A stretch of 27,815 nucleotides of DNA, from positions 1-27,815 of the forward strand of contig CAZYQK010000027.1 of assembly GCA_964650245.1 (NCBI GenBank), written 5' to 3'. Below, in pieces: positions 22,704-27,815 of the stretch (position 1 is the stretch's first letter; each line of letters starts with the position of its first letter). The notes beneath the pieces were generated by a model, which ran no database searches, was not told the DNA's origin, and was given only the letters and a program-made list of their open reading frames with translations. This DNA is from WS-2 sp964650245. GTDB lineage: Bacteria > Eisenbacteria > RBG-16-71-46. Both the position numbers and the translations under genes were made by a program.

Positions 22704-23588
22704 GTGAAGCGCCTCGTCCTGCTCGCGGCGGCGCTGCCCGCCGCGGCCGTCGTGCTGATCGCGATCGTCGCCGCGGTCCAGATCGCGACGATCGACGTCG
22801 CGTCGCTCTCGACCCGCACCCCGCGCCGCACCGCCCTCATGCGCGTGCGGGAGGCCGAGGCCGCGCGCCAGCACCGCGTTTTCCGCATCGACCAGCGCGG
22901 CGTGCCCTACGAGCGAATTTCGCCCACGCTACGCCGCGCCGTGCTCATCGCCGAGGACGACGCGTTCTACTCGCACGGCGGGCTCGACTGGAACGAGATC
23001 CAGGCCGCGGCCCGCCGCAATCTCGAAGCACGGCGGATCGTGCGGGGCGGAAGCACCATCACGCAGCAACTCGCGAGGAATCTCTACCTGGGTGGCGAGC
23101 GCACTCTCACCCGCAAGCTCAAGGAGGTCGGCCTCGCGATCCGCCTCGAGCGCGCGCTCTCCAAGCGGCGCATATTCGAGCTCTACCTGAACCTGATCGA
23201 GTGGGGCGACGGCGTCTACGGTGCGGAAGCGGCGGCGCGGCGCTATTTCAGAGTGCCGGCCGCCTCGCTCGACGCGCGGCAGGCGGTGCTGCTCGCGGCG
23301 ATCGTCATCAACCCGCGCCGGTTTTCACCGCTCGATCCCGCGCCACGCATCGAGCGCCGCGCGCGGAACATCGCGTCGCGCATGCGTCGGCGCGGGATGC
23401 TGACCGAAGAGGAGTATCTGGCCGCGATCGGACGCGCGCCCGCGCCGCAGGAGGGGTGGTTGCGCCGGATCTTCGGCGGGCTGTTCGGCGGGGCGCCGGA
23501 CACGGCCGCCGCACCGCCCGAAAAACTTTTCGCACCCGCGGACTCGGACACGGCGGCCGGCGCGATCGCGGACTCGACCGGCGGCTGA
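22704..23588 (+). CDS. mtgA: Monofunctional biosynthetic peptidoglycan transglycosylase (GT51)
   Basis: This 294-residue enzyme polymerises lipid II into glycan strands at the periplasmic face. An N-terminal membrane anchor (about 4-28) is followed by the GT51 domain: LIAEDDAFYSHGGLDW with catalytic Glu84, GGSTITQQLARNLYLGGERTL, RKLKEVGLAIRLE (Glu141), and FELYLNLIEWGDGVYGAEAAARRYF. There is no transpeptidase domain, so it is the monofunctional type. The last 45 residues, after residue 250, are Ala/Pro/Asp-rich and unusual for MtgA (normally about 240 residues). The start is GTG 22704 with only AGGG as ribosome binding site. Linkage to a stress-type phosphatase gene suggests, but does not prove, envelope-related control. 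Confidence 0.92.
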   Translation: MKRLVLLAAALPAAAVVLIAIVAAVQIATIDVASLSTRTPRRTALMRVREAEAARQHRVFRIDQRGVPYERISPTLRRAVLIAEDDAFYSHGGLDWNEIQAAARRNLEARRIVRGGSTITQQLARNLYLGGERTLTRKLKEVGLAIRLERALSKRRIFELYLNLIEWGDGVYGAEAAARRYFRVPAASLDARQAVLLAAIVINPRRFSPLDPAPRIERRARNIASRMRRRGMLTEEEYLAAIGRAPAPQEGWLRRIFGGLFGGAPDTAAAPPEKLFAPADSDTAAGAIADSTGG

Positions 23589-23604
23589 CGCCGACTCAGG
23601 CCGG
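23578..23604. terminator. Imperfect hairpin holding both stop codons at convergent junction
   Basis: CCGGCGGCTGA (23578-23588) can pair with TCAGGCCGG (23596-23604) over 9 bp with a 2-nt bulge and a 7-nt loop. The two arms end in the stop codons of mtgA and yqeY, which are only 7 nt apart. No T-run follows. Confidence 0.35.
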
Positions 23605-24060
23605 GGCGAGCGCTTCCTTCACCAGCCGCGAGACCACGCTGCCCTCGGCGCGGCCCCTGACCTGCGCCATCACCGCCCCGATCACCTTGCCCATGTCCCT
23701 GGGGCCCGCGGCCCCGGTGCCGGCGACGGCCTCCCGCACCAGCCGGCGCAGCTCGTCCTCGGAAAGCGCCGGGGGCAGGTACTTCTGGGTCACCGCGATC
23801 TCCTGCTCCTCGCGCGGCACACGTTCGGCCCGGCCCACCCGGCGCAGCTCGTCGATCACCTCCCGGCGTTTCTTGACGTAGCGCTGCAGCACCTCGATCT
23901 CCTCCTCGACGGTGAGCGAGGCGTCCTTCGGCTTCCGAGTCTTGGCCTCCATGAGCGCGGACTTGAGCATGCGCAGCGTGCTCAGGGTGTCGGCGTCGCG
24001 CGCCTTCATGGCGGCCGCAAAATCGGCCTGAAGGCGATCGAGAATGGTCGGATCGGACAT
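23596..24060 (-). CDS. yqeY: GatB/YqeY domain protein
   Basis: This 154-residue protein is the stand-alone YqeY type, related to the C-terminal tail domain of GatB from the tRNA amidotransferase. Seen are the N-terminal KARDADTLSTLRMLKSALMEAK, the EEEIEVLQRYVKKRREVIDELR helix, EEQEIAVTQKYLPPALSEDEL and the closing DMGKVIGAVMAQVRGRAEGSVVSRLVKEAL. It probably has tRNA-related binding, but its function is not firmly known. ATG 24060 has GAGAGGT about 5 nt upstream. It starts 9 nt after the aminotransferase stop, so the two are co-transcribed. In many bacteria yqeY sits near rpsU or dnaG; here it does not. Confidence 0.94.
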   Translation of the reverse strand: MSDPTILDRLQADFAAAMKARDADTLSTLRMLKSALMEAKTRKPKDASLTVEEEIEVLQRYVKKRREVIDELRRVGRAERVPREEQEIAVTQKYLPPALSEDELRRLVREAVAGTGAAGPRDMGKVIGAVMAQVRGRAEGSVVSRLVKEALAPA

Positions 24061-24069
24061 GCGGACCTC

Positions 24070-25164
24070 TCAGGATGGGACGCACGCGGCGGCGAAAGCG
24101 GCGGTCGCGCGCTCCAGGGTGGCGAGTGACTCGGCGAACCGCACCGGCTCGCCGCCGAGCGCGATGCGCACGCCGCGCGAATCTCCGAAGAAACGCCCGG
24201 GCGCGATGGCGAGGTCGAAACGCTCGAGCGCGAACGCGCTGAGCGCATCGCCGAGCCCCTCCCCCGCGAACGCGGCCCACGCCGTGTTGCCGCTCGGTGG
24301 CCCGGCGAGCACGAGCGGCGCGAGCCGCGGGGCGGTCTGCCCAAGCACGGGGTGGTTGCGCGCGAGCAGTGCCAGGGTCCGCGCCCGGAGCGCGTCGAGA
24401 TGGGGCACCAGCTCGAGCGCGAGCGCCACGCTGGGCAGCGCCGGCAGCGCCGAGAGCGCGGTGTGGGCCTCGCCGCAGCGTTCGAGCGCCGCGGCCGATC
24501 CCGCGATCCACCCGATTCGCAGGCCCCCGAGCCCGTACGACTTGGTGAGCGAAGCGGTCGCGACCCAGCGCGGCGAGTGATTCGCCGCGGTGCCGAGCGG
24601 GCGCGGCGACGCGTCGCGGAAGGTTTCGTCGCAATGGATCCAGAGCCCGTGGCGTTCGGCCAGCGCGGTGAGCGCCGCGGCCGCGCTCGCCGCGATCGCG
24701 TCCCCCGAGGGATTGTGGAGGTCGGAGATCACGATCATGCGGGTCGCGGGCGAGAGCTGGGCCTCGATCGCGGCGGCGAATGCCGCCGCTTCGGCGCGGA
24801 TCGGGCGCGGAAACGGGCGCACGCGGGCGCCGAAGAGCGCGGGCACCACACGGTGCGGCTCGTAGCCGGGCGATTCCACCAGCACCTCGTCGCCGGGCTT
24901 GAGCAGCGCACCGTAGACGCAGGCGTTCGCCTCGCTCGCGCCGGCCGTCACGTGCACCCGGCCCCCGGGCGCCGAGAGCCGCGCCCCGAGCGCCGCCTCG
25001 AGCCGCTCGAGCAGGCTGTAGCCCTCGTTCGCGAGCCCGGCGCGGAACGGGAGACCCAGCGCTGCGAGATCGGGAGCCACGACGGCGCTGTCCGCGAGAT
25101 CGAAGCGGTGACGCCCGTTGTGGGCGCGGGCCCAGCCGATGTGCTCCATCGCGACGCGAGTCAT
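24070..25164 (-). CDS. Class I/II pyridoxal-phosphate aminotransferase, substrate unknown
   Basis: This 364-residue fold-type I PLP enzyme shows the usual landmarks: GASEANACVYGALLKPGDEVLVESPGY, Asn151 in LHNPSG, Asp179 in HCDETF, the Schiff-base Lys208 in SLTKSYGLGGLRIGW, and phosphate-binding Arg216. It resembles the aspartate/aromatic aminotransferase group, including capreomycidine-synthase-like members, but specificity cannot be read. The predicted product has a very Ala/Leu-rich composition. ATG 25164 has no ribosome binding site; an extended -10 lies 8 nt before it, so the transcript may be leaderless. yqeY follows after 9 nt. Confidence 0.88.
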   Translation of the reverse strand: MTRVAMEHIGWARAHNGRHRFDLADSAVVAPDLAALGLPFRAGLANEGYSLLERLEAALGARLSAPGGRVHVTAGASEANACVYGALLKPGDEVLVESPGYEPHRVVPALFGARVRPFPRPIRAEAAAFAAAIEAQLSPATRMIVISDLHNPSGDAIAASAAAALTALAERHGLWIHCDETFRDASPRPLGTAANHSPRWVATASLTKSYGLGGLRIGWIAGSAAALERCGEAHTALSALPALPSVALALELVPHLDALRARTLALLARNHPVLGQTAPRLAPLVLAGPPSGNTAWAAFAGEGLGDALSAFALERFDLAIAPGRFFGDSRGVRIALGGEPVRFAESLATLERATAAFAAACVPS

Positions 25165-25172
25165 GGTGCGCG

Positions 25173-25181
25173 AAGATAGCA
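25173..25181 (-). promoter_or_regulatory. Extended -10 element before the aminotransferase gene
   Basis: The minus strand reads TGCTATCTT, ending 8 nt before the ATG at 25164, with only weak -35 candidates. Together with the missing ribosome binding site this suggests a leaderless message, as for the LeuA-like gene. Confidence 0.4.
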
Positions 25182-25228
25182 CGGCGTGCAGGAGAGCGGC
25201 GAAGCGCCGCCCGGTCCGCGGCGCCGGG

Positions 25229-25921
25229 TCAGGGCTCGGGCTGCAGCGGCAGCTCGAGACCCACCGTGTAGATGATGTTGTCGAGTCGCGTGAAGTCGTA
25301 GCGGCTGTTGTGCTCGACTCCGGCGCGGAGCCAGCCCTTCTTCAGATCCACCGCCCAGCCGACCGAGCCCTTGCTCGCGGGCGCCAGCGTGTACTGGAGC
25401 CAGTTGGTCTCCTCGAAGGCGAGCCGGAGCCGCAGCGGCATGACCCACAGGTCTTCGCCTCGCGGGTCGCGAATGACGGTCCACGAGAAGAAATTGTAGG
25501 ACGACCAGTAGTAGTCGGAGCCGGCGCTCAAGACCCAGTCGGTCGAATCGCTGGTCACGATCGGGCTCGCGGCCAGCCGCAGCACGGTGTGGTCGCTCAA
25601 GACCTGGTCGGTTCCGAAGGTGAAGCGTTCGGCGCGCTTCTCATGCCGCCACTGCACGGTGTAGACCGAGCGGTGCGAGTCTCGAAGGTGGAGCCCGATC
25701 TCGGGCCGGAACTGGTCCTCGCCCCGCACGAAGTCCCAGTACTCGAGCTGGACGTGGAAAGGCCCCGGCACCCAGTAGGCCAGCACGTCGCGCAGGTCGT
25801 TGTCGTTGCTGAACGACCAGTAGCGGAACTGCGCTCCGGTGTAGGGCACGGCGGCCGCGGCCGGCGCGGCGCCGAGGCTCGCGAGCAGCCCCAGCGTGAG
25901 AACGGCGTGCGCGCGCTTCAT
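25229..25921 (-). CDS. Small predicted outer-membrane beta-barrel, coupled to a glycosyltransferase
   Basis: This 230-residue protein has a Sec signal peptide (MKRAHAVLTLGLLASLGAAPAAA). The mature part is rich in Trp, Tyr and Arg with regular amphipathic strands (FRYWSFSNDND, FHVQLEYWDFVR, YTVQWRHEKRAERF, LRLRLAFEETNWLQYTL, IIYTVGLELPL), pointing to a barrel of about 10-12 strands. It resembles in general character the YaiO-type barrels that pair with glycosyltransferases, but I cannot confirm the family. It ends LPLQPEP rather than in an aromatic residue, a weak point for a BAM substrate; the last strand GLELPL may be sufficient. The ATG at 25921 overlaps the glycosyltransferase TGA by 4 nt (ATGA), so the products are probably made together. 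Confidence 0.72.
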   Translation of the reverse strand: MKRAHAVLTLGLLASLGAAPAAAAVPYTGAQFRYWSFSNDNDLRDVLAYWVPGPFHVQLEYWDFVRGEDQFRPEIGLHLRDSHRSVYTVQWRHEKRAERFTFGTDQVLSDHTVLRLAASPIVTSDSTDWVLSAGSDYYWSSYNFFSWTVIRDPRGEDLWVMPLRLRLAFEETNWLQYTLAPASKGSVGWAVDLKKGWLRAGVEHNSRYDFTRLDNIIYTVGLELPLQPEP

Positions 25922-27165
25922 TCGATTCGATCCTTCGGCCCGCGCCGCGGGCGCATGCTCCGGGACACGAAGCGGAACCAGAACCAGATCAGCACGGACA
26001 GCGTGCGGAGCACGGTGTTGATCGCTCCGTAGACCGGGTAGAAGAGCAGCACCGCGATCGGCGCGCGGCGGCTCAAGCCTGGCACGCGCACCACGAAGTA
26101 GGGATAGAGCTCGAACATGAGGTAGCAAAGATAGAGGACGAGCCCCCACCAGCGCAGCCCGGGGGTGAGCGCGATAATCACGATCGACCAGCTCTTGAGC
26201 GGGTCGCTCACCACCGTGTAGAGGTTGTACGCCATCTCGTAACGCAGGCGCCACGACACGCCCTTCCGCACCATGAGCCGGACGAAGTTCGCGAGCTGGT
26301 GGTAGAGCCCGGGGTACCAGCCGGTGAGGCGCTGTCGCAGCCACGATCCGATGCTCGAGGGCGCGACCGTCCACACCGGCTCGTTGGCGAACACGATCCT
26401 GCTGCGGTTCAGCAGGTGGATGATGGTGCGCTGCAGGTCCTCGCCCTGGAAAACGCCGGTGTGCTGGTGGTGGTAGCGGTTCAGGTGCTCGGTGCGGAAC
26501 AGCCCCACCGCGCCCGATACGCAGCTCACCGACTGGGTGACGTCGTGAAAGCGCTTGCCGATCTCCATGCTCTTGCCGTACTCGTAGCGCTGGAGCGCCC
26601 CCAGAAAGTTGTTGCCGTGCGATCCCTCGCGGTTGCGGCGGTCCGGCAGCACGTGGAACGCGACCGCGTCATAGCCCTGGTCGGACAGCAGCGACGTCGG
26701 AAGGCGGGCGCCTCCCAGCCGCGTGTCGTCGTCGAGCAACAGGGTGTACGGCGTCGTGACGCGGTGCACCGCGTAGTTGATGGCGGCCGCCTTGCCCTTG
26801 CTCTTGTCGAAACGGTGGACTTCGACCCCGAGCGATGCCGCGACCTTCGAGGTGTCGTCGGCGCTGCCGTCGTCGATCACCAGGATGCGCTCCGGGCGCA
26901 TGAACTTGGTGAGCTCGCCCACGGTCCCCGGCAGCTCATGCGCGCCGTTGCGGCACGGGATGACCGCCGTCACCAGCTCGGGATCGGAGCGGAAGCTCCT
27001 CGCCTCGTCGCGACCCAGCAGCTCGATGACGAGCTTGACGAAGTCGACGAGCGCGCAGAAGAGAACGACGAAGACGATGCCGTGAGACCAGTCCATGGCG
27101 AGGCCGGGACCCTCGGGCGGTGGAGTCAGCCACAGCTTCCAGAACGACCCCGGAGTTATCGGCAC
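25918..27165 (-). CDS. Membrane glycosyltransferase family 2, processive polysaccharide-synthase type
   Basis: This 415-residue inner-membrane enzyme adds sugars from a nucleotide-sugar donor. An N-terminal membrane segment (about 29-50) precedes the GT2 domain: VTAVIPCRNGAHELPGTV, the DDG motif (98-100), the DxD-type LLLDDDTRL (145-150), GED (241-243) as the catalytic-base region, and RQRLTGW (277-283), a variant of the QxxRW motif of processive synthases such as HasA, BcsA and PgaC. About three further membrane segments follow (about 322-400). The start is GTG 27165, with GGGAGG 5 nt upstream; the ATG at 27093 would omit part of the N-terminus. Coupling to an outer-membrane barrel gene suggests synthesis and export of an extracellular polysaccharide. 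It is divergent from the carboxylase gene. Confidence 0.88.
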   Translation of the reverse strand: MPITPGSFWKLWLTPPPEGPGLAMDWSHGIVFVVLFCALVDFVKLVIELLGRDEARSFRSDPELVTAVIPCRNGAHELPGTVGELTKFMRPERILVIDDGSADDTSKVAASLGVEVHRFDKSKGKAAAINYAVHRVTTPYTLLLDDDTRLGGARLPTSLLSDQGYDAVAFHVLPDRRNREGSHGNNFLGALQRYEYGKSMEIGKRFHDVTQSVSCVSGAVGLFRTEHLNRYHHQHTGVFQGEDLQRTIIHLLNRSRIVFANEPVWTVAPSSIGSWLRQRLTGWYPGLYHQLANFVRLMVRKGVSWRLRYEMAYNLYTVVSDPLKSWSIVIIALTPGLRWWGLVLYLCYLMFELYPYFVVRVPGLSRRAPIAVLLFYPVYGAINTVLRTLSVLIWFWFRFVSRSMRPRRGPKDRIE

Positions 27166-27231
27166 CGGCGCCTCCCGTGAGCAGCGGGTCGTGCGAGGGG
27201 GTTTCCCGCCCCGGTCGACGGGGCTTCGCGC

Positions 27232-27260
27232 TTGACCGCCATCGGGCCCGTCCCTACCCT
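27232..27260 (+). promoter_or_regulatory. Predicted sigma-70-type promoter of the acyl-CoA carboxylase gene
   Basis: TTGACC (27232-27237) and TACCCT (27255-27260) are separated by 17 nt. The expected transcription start is near 27267, about 30 nt before the proposed CTG start codon. It has the best -35 match of the series in this window. Confidence 0.6.
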
Positions 27261-27296
27261 CGCCCGCGCATTCTGCCATCCACCGCGGAGGAGAAC

Positions 27297-27815
27297 CTGA
27301 ATCGAGAGCAGCGCCTCGCCGAGCTGCGCCGGCGCCGGCAGCAGGCCGTGGCCGCGGGCGGACCCGAGCGCACCGCGAAGATCCACGCCCGGGGCTGTCT
27401 CACCGCGCGCGAGCGGCTCGAGCTGCTGCTCGATGCCGGCTCGTTCTCGGAGATCGGCAGCCACGTCGTCCACCGCTCGCGCGACTTCGGCATGGAGCAG
27501 AAACGCTACGTCGGCGACGGCGTGGTCGCGGGCTGGGGCACGGTGGACGGGCGCCAGATCTACGTCTTCGCCCAGGACTTCACCGTGTTCGGCGGCACCA
27601 TGAGCGAGGCCAACGCGAAGAAGATCTGCGCCATCATGGATCTCGCGATGGACAACGGCGCGCCGGTGGTAGGCCTGAACGACTCGGGCGGCGCGCGCAT
27701 CCAGGAAGGCGTGCTCTCCCTCGGCGCCTATGCCGACGTGTTCCTGCGCAACACGCTGGCGTCGGGCGTGGTGCCCCAGATCTCGGCGATCCTGGGCCCC
27801 TGCGCCGGCGGCGCG
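27297..27815 (+). CDS. Acyl-CoA carboxylase carboxyltransferase (beta) subunit, PccB type (partial, C-terminus beyond window)
   Basis: The first 173 codons belong to the biotin-dependent acyl-CoA carboxylase beta subunit family (propionyl-CoA, methylcrotonyl-CoA or related). This subunit moves the carboxyl group from biotin to acyl-CoA. Visible are RLAELRRRRQQAVAAGGPER, KIHARGCLTARERLELLLD, FVFGGT-like FTVFGGTMSEANAKKI, and the oxyanion segment NDSGGARIQEGV, followed by the start of the CoA-binding ILGPCAGGA. There is no ATG, GTG or TTG at the proper N-terminus: the frame opens with CTG at 27297, 3 nt after GGAGGAG. GTG 27345 would cut off the conserved first helix. The predicted promoter lies 37 nt upstream. 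The substrate is uncertain. Confidence 0.88.
   Translation, partial: MNREQRLAELRRRRQQAVAAGGPERTAKIHARGCLTARERLELLLDAGSFSEIGSHVVHRSRDFGMEQKRYVGDGVVAGWGTVDGRQIYVFAQDFTVFGGTMSEANAKKICAIMDLAMDNGAPVVGLNDSGGARIQEGVLSLGAYADVFLRNTLASGVVPQISAILGPCAGGA

Overview
The window looks like chromosomal DNA from a very GC-rich, Gram-negative-type bacterium. It has outer-membrane beta-barrels with C-terminal phenylalanine, a lipoprotein carrying a TonB C-terminal domain, and a large secreted Kelch-repeat protein ending in a FlgD/type IX-like C-terminal domain. That combination, with many GTG starts, fits the FCB superphylum; Candidatus Eisenbacteria or a relative is my best guess (inference, no search run). I see no phage, transposon, CRISPR array or rRNA.

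Layout. Positions 1-6807 are read on the minus strand: dinB-like and tonB-lipoprotein genes; apgM and an outer-membrane protein gene; then tRNA-Leu(UAG), tig, clpP and clpX, a protein-quality-control block cut by the window edge. From 6987 to 9799 (+) runs hbd (3-hydroxyacyl-CoA dehydrogenase), proC, an unknown gene and a nucleotidyltransferase-fold gene. GNAT and yjbQ genes (-) follow, then a thiolase (+). Next are two large secreted proteins on the minus strand, a 12-repeat Kelch protein and a right-handed beta-helix protein. Then comes a two-gene unit (+) of an HMGL/LeuA-like synthase and an isocitrate/isopropylmalate-type dehydrogenase. After it are enoyl-CoA hydratase and mgtC (-), a GAF-PP2C phosphatase and mtgA (+), and a minus-strand run of glycosyltransferase, small beta-barrel, aminotransferase and yqeY. 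The 5' part of an acyl-CoA carboxylase beta-subunit gene (+) closes the window.

Themes. Thiolase, enoyl-CoA hydratase, 3-hydroxyacyl-CoA dehydrogenase and carboxylase beta subunit give most of an acyl-CoA (beta-oxidation or propionyl/acetyl-CoA) pathway, but each is in a different transcription unit. The points most worth a second look are: ClpP with asparagine at the catalytic aspartate position; the synthase/dehydrogenase pair, whose key residues differ from leucine-pathway enzymes and whose dehydrogenase carries Lys-Tyr at the coenzyme-specificity position; a beta-helix protein that stops at the first residues of what looks like a new domain; an ATGA-coupled glycosyltransferase/beta-barrel pair; a probable CTG start; and hairpins holding the stop codons at three convergent gene junctions. 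Several plus-strand genes share a TTGNNN-N17-TANNNN promoter pattern, and two genes look leaderless.
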